Source: Acidiphilium sp. CAG:727 (GTDB lineage Bacteria; Bacillota; Clostridia; Christensenellales; Borkfalkiaceae). From it: a stretch of DNA of 17,987 bases. Positions 1-6,709 of the stretch are shown here, piece after piece (positions within the stretch are counted from its first letter, which is position 1; each line of letters begins with the position of its first letter). Location: NCBI GenBank assembly GCA_000437515.1, contig FR898447.1, forward strand, positions 2,133 to 20,119. The letters run 5' to 3'. The translations under genes were made by a program, and so were the position numbers. The notes below the pieces were generated by a model, which did no database searches, was not told the origin of the DNA, and was given only the letters and a program-made list of their open reading frames with translations.

Positions 1-2
1 GC

Positions 3-19
3 GGGGGGGGGGGGGGGGG
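3..19. repeat. 17-base poly-G homopolymer
   Basis: Seventeen consecutive G residues lie at the very start of the window, bounded by C on both sides, and the tract is followed directly by interspersed-repeat sequence. It may be a genuine slippage-prone homopolymer. Its place at the window edge makes a sequencing or assembly artefact at a contig end equally likely. No gene is seen across it. Confidence 0.6.
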
Positions 20-22
20 CGA

Positions 23-127
23 CCTGCCGAGGGGGTTTCGCTTACGCTCAACATGACGGCAAACAAGCAATCTGTCATCCTAAGGTTTACCGAAGGATCT
101 CCTGGAAAGGCAAAACCGTCGGACTTT
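23..127 (+). repeat. Interspersed repeats: 'ATGACGG'-ending unit and 'GTCATCCTRAGG...GGATCTC' unit (copy 1)
   Basis: Positions 23-59 end in ...CATGACGG and resemble the element at 8879-8923, which ends ...AAATGACGG. Positions 70-127 contain the unit beginning TCTGTCATCCTAAGG and running through GAAGGATCTC to GGACTTTT. A second copy lies at 17847-17901 in the same orientation and differs at only about 6-7 of some 58 positions. Both are non-coding, dispersed intergenic repeats. A reading frame of 75 codons crosses this region, but it consists only of repeat sequence and looks like no protein. Confidence 0.7.
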
Positions 128-129
128 TT

Positions 130-240
130 GACCTCTTCCGTCGGCATCGCCGCCACCACCTTGGGCAGGGTCGCCCCCCTTTTGTCGCTTCGCGACATTT
201 TCCCCGTTTCATCGGGGACATTTACCCCGATAGGGAAGGC
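130..240 (-). repeat. Interspersed hairpin repeat 'GGGGAA...GTCGCGAAGCGAC...GACGGAAGAGGTC' (copy A)
   Basis: Read on the minus strand, this segment runs from CCTTCCCTATCGGGG through small hairpins to GACGGAAGAGGTC. Visible stems are GTCGC/GCGAC (184-196) and TCCCCG/CGGGGA (201-218). Related copies sit at 13784-13829 (+), 13878-13920 (-) and 17752-17807 (+). It lies just upstream of dapF, with about 46 bases between its end and the start codon. It is probably a non-autonomous mobile or extragenic-palindrome-type repeat. Confidence 0.65.
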
Positions 241-286
241 TAAACGACTATGTCATTACGGGCGGGAAGCAATCATATAATAAGGT

Positions 287-1087
287 ATGTTTTTTTCTAA
301 AATGCACGCCGCGGGCAACGATTACGTTTATATCCGCGACCAAGACTACGAAACCGAACGACTTGCGTACTTATCGCGTATTTTTTCCGACCGCCGTAAA
401 GGTATAGGCGGCGACGGGCTGATCTGCGTAAAAAAACTTGACGAAAACGCCATACGCATGCGGATTTTCAATTCGGACGGGAGCGAAGGCGCGACTTGCG
501 GCAACGGTATGCGTTGCGCGGCTTTATTTGCCGCAAAATATCTCGGTTCAAGGCGAAACGAACTCACCGTTAAAGCGAAAGCAGGCGATTATCCCGTGCG
601 GCTGTTCTTTGACGGAAAAGAAGTAATTGCCGAAGCCGATTTCGACGAGCCGCGCGAAATTTTCGGCGGCGAAAAACTATTCAAAGCGCTTTCGCCGTTT
701 ATAAAAATCGACAAAAATAAAATGTTCGCCGTAAATGCGGGTAACGATCATTTAGTGGCGGTCGGCGGAGAATTTAACGCCGAAATCTACGCGAAAGCCG
801 CATTCAGATCGGGTTTATTCGCGGGCGGCGTGAACGCGGAAGTAATTTCTTTTTGCGGTAACGATATAAAAGTTTCGGTTTTCGAAAGGGGAAGCGGATA
901 CACTCTCTCCTGCGGGAGCGGAGCGGTCGCCTCGGCGTTCGCGCTAAAAAAAATCACGGGCAGAACCGAGTTTACGCTTAAAATGCCCGGCGGCGATTTA
1001 TCCGTTGAATTTTCGGACGGAATCGCCACGCTCAAAGGCGAAATAAACGAGGTTTTTACGGGAAAGGTCGACTATGAAATTCAATAA
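287..1087 (+). CDS. dapF: Diaminopimelate epimerase DapF
   Basis: This is a PLP-independent epimerase that interconverts LL- and meso-diaminopimelate in the cytoplasm, the step before lysine formation and peptidoglycan cross-linking. The 266-aa product is of normal family length. Both catalytic cysteines are present in their usual settings: Cys71 in NSDGSEGATCGNG (residues 62-74) and Cys209 in the SCGSGA motif. The N-terminal MHAAGNDY and GIGGDGL blocks are also typical. ATG 287 is the first start after an in-frame stop at 281. It gives the expected five residues before the MH motif, but the AAGG at 282-285 is too close to act normally. A TATAAT at 276-281 could instead give a leaderless transcript (inference). 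The 3' end overlaps dapL by 14 bases, indicating co-translation. Identity is near certain. Confidence 0.96.
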   Translation: MFFSKMHAAGNDYVYIRDQDYETERLAYLSRIFSDRRKGIGGDGLICVKKLDENAIRMRIFNSDGSEGATCGNGMRCAALFAAKYLGSRRNELTVKAKAGDYPVRLFFDGKEVIAEADFDEPREIFGGEKLFKALSPFIKIDKNKMFAVNAGNDHLVAVGGEFNAEIYAKAAFRSGLFAGGVNAEVISFCGNDIKVSVFERGSGYTLSCGSGAVASAFALKKITGRTEFTLKMPGGDLSVEFSDGIATLKGEINEVFTGKVDYEIQ

Positions 1088-2225
1088 AAATCCGTACGCG
1101 CTGCCGAAAAATTACGTCTTTAACGAGATAAGGGAAAAAGCGGCGGAATTAAAAAAAACGAGCGGAATAAAACTGATAGATTTAGGCGTGGGCGACGTAA
1201 AATTACCCCTGTTTCCGGCTACCGTTTCGGCAATGGCGAAAGCCGCCGAAGAACTCGGAAACGCCGCTATGTTCAAAGGATACCCTCCCGCCGAAGGATA
1301 TTTATTTTTGCGTGAAAAGATAGCCGAAAAGCGTTACGGCTCAGCGATTTCTCCCGACGAAATTTTCGTTACTGACGGGGCGAAAGGCGAACTCGGATCC
1401 GTCACCGAACTCTTTGAACGGGGAATAAAGGTCGGCTTTACCACGCCGTGTTACCCTGCGGCATTGGAAGCGAATATCGCCCTCGGGAACGAAGTAAAAT
1501 GCTTAAAAGTCCGCAAAGAGGACGATTATCAGCCATTACCGCCGCAAAACGAAACTTTCGACGTTATATATTTATGTTCGCCGTGCAATCCGACGGGCGC
1601 GACTATAAGCCGCGAAAATTTACGGAAATGGGTAGAATACGCAACGGACGAAAACGCGGTTTTAATATTCGACGCAGCCTACTCCGACTTTGCGTCGGGC
1701 GACGAAGTTAAAAGCGTCTACGAAATTCCGCGGGCAAAGGAATGCGCCATAGAAATAAATTCTTTTTCTAAATCTATGGGTTTCACGGGGGTAAGATGCG
1801 GTTACACGGTCGTACCCAAAGCCGTCAGCAAACTTTACGAGATAAAAAAGCGGCTGCAGAATATCCGTACTAACGGCGTTTCGTATATCTCGCAGCGCGG
1901 AGCGGAAACCTATTTTTTGCCCGAAGTCGAAAACGAAATAAAAAAACGCGTGGAATTTTACAAAACGAACGCGGACGTAATGAAAATCGCTTTGAAAAAC
2001 GCAAATTTGTGGTATAATAACGGTAGGTCTTCGCCGTACGTGTTTTTCGCCTGCCCGGATGCGGAAACTTCGGAACGTTTCTGCGATCGGTTGTTATACG
2101 ATTTCGGAATAATATCCACGCCCGGCAGCGGTTTCGGCGAAGGCGGCGAGGGTTACGTCCGGTTATCGGCGTTCTGTTCGCGGTCCGACGCGCTCGAATT
2201 TTCAGACAGAATGAGATACTTTTAA
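1074..2225 (+). CDS. dapL: LL-diaminopimelate aminotransferase DapL-like
   Basis: A PLP-dependent fold-type I aminotransferase. It is expected to convert tetrahydrodipicolinate directly to LL-diaminopimelate, using glutamate as donor and bypassing the acylated intermediates. The Schiff-base lysine is Lys233 in SFSKSMGFTGVRCGY, nearly the DapL signature. Other landmarks are LGVGD (37-41), FKGYPPAEGY (67-76), CNPTGA (171-176), FDAAY (199-203) and a C-terminal STPGSGFG block. At 383 aa it is slightly shorter than many DapL proteins (about 410). The start at 1074 is supported by AAAGG at 1063-1067 with a 6-base spacer. It overlaps dapF, whose substrate it makes, so the pair covers the two last steps to meso-DAP. 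No dapA, dapB or lysA lies nearby. Another class I/II aminotransferase is possible but less likely given the dapF linkage. Confidence 0.9.
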   Translation: MKFNKNPYALPKNYVFNEIREKAAELKKTSGIKLIDLGVGDVKLPLFPATVSAMAKAAEELGNAAMFKGYPPAEGYLFLREKIAEKRYGSAISPDEIFVTDGAKGELGSVTELFERGIKVGFTTPCYPAALEANIALGNEVKCLKVRKEDDYQPLPPQNETFDVIYLCSPCNPTGATISRENLRKWVEYATDENAVLIFDAAYSDFASGDEVKSVYEIPRAKECAIEINSFSKSMGFTGVRCGYTVVPKAVSKLYEIKKRLQNIRTNGVSYISQRGAETYFLPEVENEIKKRVEFYKTNADVMKIALKNANLWYNNGRSSPYVFFACPDAETSERFCDRLLYDFGIISTPGSGFGEGGEGYVRLSAFCSRSDALEFSDRMRYF

Positions 2226-2281
2226 TTATTCGTACGGTCGTAACGCCGACGCCGTAAATAAAAACGAAAAAGGAAAAACTT

Positions 2282-3739
2282 ATGAAAAAACAATGCGGAA
2301 TTTTAATGCCCGTTTTCGCTCTTCCGGGCGACTACGGAACGGGTACTTTCGGAAAAGAAAGTTACGACTTTATCGACTTTCTGGTTAAAAGCAATCATTA
2401 CGTATGGCAGGTTCTGCCCCTCGGTCAGACGTCGTTCGGCGACAGCCCTTATCAGACCGTTTCGGACAAGTCGTTAAACCCTTATTACTGCGATTTGGAA
2501 GATCTTTATAAGCGGAATTTAATCACCGTAAACGAACTTGAAAACGAAAAAAGAAAAGTAACGAAAGTAAATTACGCCGCATTATACAATCGCCGGTACG
2601 CTTTGCTTAAAAAGGCGTATTCGAGGTTTACACCTACCGACGAGTTTTTATCTTTCGTAAATAAAAAAGAGTTTTACGACTACGCCGTTTTCATGACGTT
2701 AAAATCCGTTTACGGCTGCAGAGAAAACTTCCCGGAAAAACTTAAATTCCGCAAAAAATCCGCCGTCGACGAATTCGTCGCCGAACGTTACGACGAAGTT
2801 TTATTCTACGAATTTATTCAGTTTATCCTTAAAAAACAATACGCAAAACTCCGCGCTTATGCGAAAGAAAAGGGCGTAAAAATTCTGGGCGATCTGCCTC
2901 TTTACGTCGCGGGCGACGGCGAAGAAGTATGGCGCGACCCGTCCGTATTTTTGCTGGACGAAAACCTTAACCCCGAAAAAGTAGCGGGCGTTCCTCCCGA
3001 TTACTTTTCCGCCGACGGGCAACTCTGGGGCAACCCCGTTTACGATTACGCCGCCATGAAAAATAACGGCTATCGCTGGTGGAAAAGCCGTTTGCGTTTC
3101 GCGCTTAACCGCTACGATTTTCTTCGTATCGACCATTTCCGAGGGCTTGACCGATATTGGGCTATTCCGAACGGCGAAAAGGCGGTAAACGGAAAATGGG
3201 AAAAAGCCGACGGATTCGAAATCTTATGCAAATTCCCGAAAAACCGTCTTATAGCCGAAGATTTGGGCGTTATAGACGACGGCGTAATAAGCCTTATGAG
3301 CCGCCTCAGCTTACGCGGAATGAAGGTCTTGCTGTTCGCATTCAACGGCGATAAAAACAACCCGTATCTTCCCGAAAACGTAGACGAAAAAAGCGTTGCG
3401 TATATCGGAACGCACGACAACGACACCGCCGTCGGATATATAAACAAACTCGGTAAAGACGAAAAAAAGCGTTTCGCAAAAGCCGTAGCGGGCTACGCGG
3501 GGGTAAAACCGTCGTCGCTTGATTCGGCTAAAAAAATCGCGGACGCGCTTTTGAACGTTCTCTACTCTCTGAAGTCCGAAATCGTTATTTCGTCCTTTGC
3601 CGACGTAAACGCGCTCGGCAATAATTACCGCATAAACGAGCCGTCAACCATGGGAAACTGGACGGTAAGATTCCCGAAAAAATATTTCACCGACGAAACC
3701 GCCGCGAAACTCGCATTACTTGCGGCAAAGAGAAAGTAA
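2282..3739 (+). CDS. malQ: 4-alpha-glucanotransferase (amylomaltase, GH77)
   Basis: Cytoplasmic disproportionating enzyme that transfers alpha-1,4-glucan segments between maltodextrins and releases glucose. The 485-aa protein has the GH77 N-terminus (GILMPVFALPGDYGTG, then WQVLPLGQT and GDSPYQ). The three catalytic acids are visible: nucleophile Asp284 in RIDHFRGLDRYW, acid/base Glu326 in IAEDLG, and Asp379 in GTHDND. It lies 56 bases after dapL on the same strand, with AAAAAGGA at 2267-2274 seven bases before ATG. No internal promoter is obvious, so it may be transcribed with dapF-dapL despite the unrelated function. No glycogen phosphorylase or maltose transporter gene is adjacent. The downstream hairpin at 3742-3810 ends the unit. 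The family assignment is very secure. Confidence 0.96.
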   Translation: MKKQCGILMPVFALPGDYGTGTFGKESYDFIDFLVKSNHYVWQVLPLGQTSFGDSPYQTVSDKSLNPYYCDLEDLYKRNLITVNELENEKRKVTKVNYAALYNRRYALLKKAYSRFTPTDEFLSFVNKKEFYDYAVFMTLKSVYGCRENFPEKLKFRKKSAVDEFVAERYDEVLFYEFIQFILKKQYAKLRAYAKEKGVKILGDLPLYVAGDGEEVWRDPSVFLLDENLNPEKVAGVPPDYFSADGQLWGNPVYDYAAMKNNGYRWWKSRLRFALNRYDFLRIDHFRGLDRYWAIPNGEKAVNGKWEKADGFEILCKFPKNRLIAEDLGVIDDGVISLMSRLSLRGMKVLLFAFNGDKNNPYLPENVDEKSVAYIGTHDNDTAVGYINKLGKDEKKRFAKAVAGYAGVKPSSLDSAKKIADALLNVLYSLKSEIVISSFADVNALGNNYRINEPSTMGNWTVRFPKKYFTDETAAKLALLAAKRK

Positions 3740-3741
3740 CG

Positions 3742-3810
3742 ACGTAAAAAAAACGGCGACGGGAAAATTCCGGCGCCCCCTTTTTCGTTGTCCGTCGCCG
3801 CTTTTTACGT
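3742..3810. terminator. Bidirectional terminator between malQ and the glucuronidase operon
   Basis: The arm CGGCGACGG (3754-3762) pairs with CCGTCGCCG (3792-3800). It is preceded by ACGT plus A8 and followed by CTTTTTACGT, so the A/T flanks extend the stem and give a T-tract in both directions. The loop of about 29 bases is longer than usual. It sits between the convergent stops of malQ (3739) and the GH2 gene (3817), as expected for a shared Rho-independent terminator. Confidence 0.8.
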
Positions 3811-3816
3811 TGAATA

Positions 3817-5571
3817 TTATTTTTCGTTTTTATTTGCCCAACGTTCTTTCAGGAAAAACGCCGCGGTTTTAGGTTGGCGTTCTCTCGTGAACACGCCCTT
3901 GCGGTTGCCCCTCGCGCGCATTACGCCGTCGCGGGTTTTGAAGTCCGCAAAGTTCCACACCTGTTCACCGATTACGTACGGTATGGTATCTAAAACCCTG
4001 CAAGTCTCTTTTAATATGTCGCGCTGAAATTCTTCCGAGAACATTTCGCTCTGTACGGAATGGAATCCCTCTATCGTGTCCGCGCCGAATTCCGTAAGCA
4101 TCATCGGCTTACGGAACTTTTCGTAATACTCCCCGATATCCGCAAGGATAAGAGGTTCTATGGCGCGTATATTGGACGGTTCGTCGTACCAACCGTAATA
4201 GCGGTTGACGCAGATTATATCCGACATGTCCGAAACGTGACTGACCTCGAAAGACTTGGTGGACTCGACCAGCGTTACGGGCAAATTCGTCAGACTATGC
4301 GCCAGATCGTAAAGTTCTTTATAATACGGGCGCGACGCTTCTTCGTAAGTAGCGGTTTCGTTCGCAAGCGAAATCATAACCACGCACGGGTGGTTTTTAT
4401 CCCTATCGATCATGGTCGACAGCGAGGCTTTATGTACTTTAAGAAGTTCTTCGTCGACTCTGCCCTTGCCGAAAGTATAACCGCCCCAGAATCCCACGCC
4501 CACGGCGGGACACTCGTCGATAACCATAATTCCGTAACGGTCGGCAAGGTCTAAAATCTCTTCGGCGTAAGGGTAGTGGCTCGTGCGGAAAGAGTTGGCG
4601 TTTATCCACTTTAAGAGTTCGAAATCCCTTACGTTCACGGCGGTGTTGTTGCCTTTGCCCGAAATAAAGAAATCTTCGTGCTTACCGAAACCCTTGAAGT
4701 ATACGTATTTATCGTTGAGCATCACTCCCTTTTCGTCGAACGACACTTTACGCACGCCGAAAGTCTGCTCGTAACAGTCGTTTTCGGTTTCAACTTTCAA
4801 GGTATACAGATGCGGGTCTTCGCACGACCAAAGTTTCGGGTTTTTAAGTGTGATATCTCCCGTTTTCGCGGTAAGAATTTCTTTATCGCCGTCGAAAATC
4901 GTATATTTTACGACTTTGCCGGAAGTCTTTACGTCGACTTTGATTTTTTCGTAATCGCCGCCGACGACGGTTTGTATCACGACGTCTTCTATTCCGTCTT
5001 TCGGAAGAGAATAGACGAGTACGTCGCGATGAATACCGGTAAAATTATAGAAGTCGAATTTTATAACCTGTTTCTGCCCCGAAAAATATTTCGAAGCGTC
5101 TATAACCGCTTCTCCGCCCGTAGTTTTCCAGAGTCTGATTTCGTCGGCGGGAACGAGTTCGCCCATCGGCAGAGTATGATTGGTCAGGCGGTTGTCGATA
5201 ACTACCGACAAGCGGTTTTTGCCCTTGAGATTTTCAAGCGGCAGATCTACGGGAAGATACCCGTTGAAACCTTCGCCTATTTTTACTCCGTTCAGGTAAA
5301 CTTCGCTTTTGTGGCTGACCGAGCCGATCCGAAGCCTGTACGAAACCTTTTCGTCTGCAGGCAGCGAAAATTCTCTTTCGTAAAGGACTTTGCCGATATA
5401 GTTCGCCTTATCGCGATCGGTTAAAATATCGTTCATGCTGGCAGGTACCGCCATAGGCGATACGTCAAAAGATTTTTCGCCCGGAATAAAATCGTCCGAA
5501 ACGAATTTATAATTCCATACGCCGTTTAAGTTAAGCACGCTTCTTTTTTCGTTGGATTGCGGGTATAACAT
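3817..5571 (-). CDS. uidA: Beta-glucuronidase (GH2)
   Basis: Retaining glycosidase releasing D-glucuronic acid from beta-glucuronides. The 584-aa protein has the three-part GH2 core: jelly-roll (about 1-175), immunoglobulin-like domain (about 176-275) and TIM barrel (about 280-584). The barrel carries ANSFRTSHYPYAEE (325-338), acid/base Glu405 in SLANE and nucleophile Glu494 in LTEFG. An N-x-K motif (Asn556, Lys558 in GNRKGVF), known in this family to recognise the glucuronate carboxylate, favours glucuronidase over galactosidase. The stretch between AVG (356-358) and the DRDKNHP block is about ten residues shorter than in the E. coli enzyme, so the active-site loop is reduced. There is no signal peptide, so it should act in the cytoplasm. 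It is the last gene of the operon, 35 bases after the esterase gene, with AGGA about 10 bases before the start. Confidence 0.93.
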   Translation of the reverse strand: MLYPQSNEKRSVLNLNGVWNYKFVSDDFIPGEKSFDVSPMAVPASMNDILTDRDKANYIGKVLYEREFSLPADEKVSYRLRIGSVSHKSEVYLNGVKIGEGFNGYLPVDLPLENLKGKNRLSVVIDNRLTNHTLPMGELVPADEIRLWKTTGGEAVIDASKYFSGQKQVIKFDFYNFTGIHRDVLVYSLPKDGIEDVVIQTVVGGDYEKIKVDVKTSGKVVKYTIFDGDKEILTAKTGDITLKNPKLWSCEDPHLYTLKVETENDCYEQTFGVRKVSFDEKGVMLNDKYVYFKGFGKHEDFFISGKGNNTAVNVRDFELLKWINANSFRTSHYPYAEEILDLADRYGIMVIDECPAVGVGFWGGYTFGKGRVDEELLKVHKASLSTMIDRDKNHPCVVMISLANETATYEEASRPYYKELYDLAHSLTNLPVTLVESTKSFEVSHVSDMSDIICVNRYYGWYDEPSNIRAIEPLILADIGEYYEKFRKPMMLTEFGADTIEGFHSVQSEMFSEEFQRDILKETCRVLDTIPYVIGEQVWNFADFKTRDGVMRARGNRKGVFTRERQPKTAAFFLKERWANKNEK

Positions 5572-5606
5572 AGTTTATCCGTCCTATTGCTGTATTTTAT
5601 ACGTTT

Positions 5607-6707
5607 TTATTTATTACCGTGAAGGCAGTCGATATAGAATTTCCAGTCTTCGCGGCTGAAAAAATGTATGCCTTCGCGATGGAAAAATTTAATATTGCCT
5701 TTATCGTTTTTCTCGCCGATTCCGGGGCGTTTTTTCCGTTCGTAAAGCCCGGTTAAACCGAGTTCTTTATAGGCCTCGCCCGCCGCTTCTGAGCAGAGAT
5801 ATTGCGCGTCGGTATCCGCCCAATCGTCCTCGCTCGCCGCCACGACGAAAATCTTTCTCGGCGCGACCGACGCCTCGAGGAAATGCTGATCGAAAGGCAT
5901 CGCGTTTTCGTTTTTATTATACGCGGCGTTGAAGTGCGGAGTAAACCAATAGGGAAATACGTTCGTTATTTTCTCCACCGTTTCGCCGCGTTTGTCGCGT
6001 GAAATCGCCGCGCCGCAGCATCCCGAGCAATTAACCATACACCCCGCGAAATTTTCGTCCCTCGCGGCGGTTAAAAGAGCCGTCTTGCCCAGCCGCGAAT
6101 GACCCGCGACGTAAAGTTTGTCTTTTGCGGTATAGCCGTTTTCGAGAAGGTATCTGCCGACTAAACTCGCCGCGAAAGACCACAGCGTGAGTTTGCCTGC
6201 CGAGTAAAGGTCGTTTCTGTCCGAAAAAAGCGGCGCGATGCCGACGGTGAAGTCGTTATCGTCCGTCGCAACGTCTTCGTAAGACAGGTGAGCGACGGAA
6301 ATCCCGCCGTCCATAAGTTCTTCGACGGGGCAATATTTGGTCGGCAAAAACGGTTTGCCGAAATCGAGCATAACGACCGTTTCGTATTCCTTTACTTTCG
6401 TCGGGACGAATAAATCGCAGATAAACGAAGCGGTTTTCCCCTGCTTTTCGAGATCGAATTTAAGGGCGGAGTGCTTCGTTTTGCCGCAGAAAAGATAGTA
6501 TTTGTTATCGAAATCGGGGTCGGTTACGTCCGAAACTTTAACGGTAAGATCCGTTTCGTCCGCGTAGCCGTACTCTTCTTTCAATATGAGCGCAAGCGTT
6601 TTTTCGCGGTCGATTTTTCCGTTTTCGTCGCGGATAAAATCGGGCAGCGCGAGGTTTTTATCGTATCTCGTTCCGAAAAGTACGGAATCGAATTTCAAAG
6701 TTTTCAT
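5607..6707 (-). CDS. CE15-like glucuronoyl esterase (alpha/beta-hydrolase)
   Basis: The 366-aa alpha/beta-hydrolase resembles bacterial CE15 glucuronoyl esterases, which cleave esters on the carboxylate of (4-O-methyl-)glucuronic acid. Supporting motifs are AGHSRLGKTAL (201-211) with nucleophile Ser204, SGCCGAAISR (228-237), GETVEKI, FPYWF (251-255), FDQHFLEA, EDDWAD (293-298) and a C-terminal REGIHFF with likely catalytic His348. The position 23 residues after the serine, where fungal enzymes carry the catalytic glutamate, is Cys227. The acid may instead come from Glu293, Asp294 or Asp295, as in other bacterial members (inference). Most CE15 enzymes are secreted, but this one has no signal peptide. 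It starts 2 bases after the GH20 stop, with a GGGGG-rich site inside that gene's end. Adjacency to a glucuronidase fits glucuronate-ester removal. A related acyl hydrolase is an alternative. Confidence 0.82.
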   Translation of the reverse strand: MKTLKFDSVLFGTRYDKNLALPDFIRDENGKIDREKTLALILKEEYGYADETDLTVKVSDVTDPDFDNKYYLFCGKTKHSALKFDLEKQGKTASFICDLFVPTKVKEYETVVMLDFGKPFLPTKYCPVEELMDGGISVAHLSYEDVATDDNDFTVGIAPLFSDRNDLYSAGKLTLWSFAASLVGRYLLENGYTAKDKLYVAGHSRLGKTALLTAARDENFAGCMVNCSGCCGAAISRDKRGETVEKITNVFPYWFTPHFNAAYNKNENAMPFDQHFLEASVAPRKIFVVAASEDDWADTDAQYLCSEAAGEAYKELGLTGLYERKKRPGIGEKNDKGNIKFFHREGIHFFSREDWKFYIDCLHGNK

Positions 6708-6709
6708 AA

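Noticed and set aside
53..280. 75-codon frame at the start of the window
   Set aside because: It runs entirely through interspersed repeats and has no ribosome site or family resemblance.
1785..1800. parS-like sequence (TTTCACG half-site)
   Set aside because: Only a half-site is visible here and elsewhere (for example near 13610). No full TGTTTCACGTGAAACA palindrome was noticed by eye.
4678..5424. 248-codon plus-strand frame inside the beta-glucuronidase gene
   Set aside because: It is antisense to a gene with complete GH2 motifs. Its Phe/Val-rich composition is the mirror of GAA/GAC-rich coding sequence, and no domain or ribosome site is seen.
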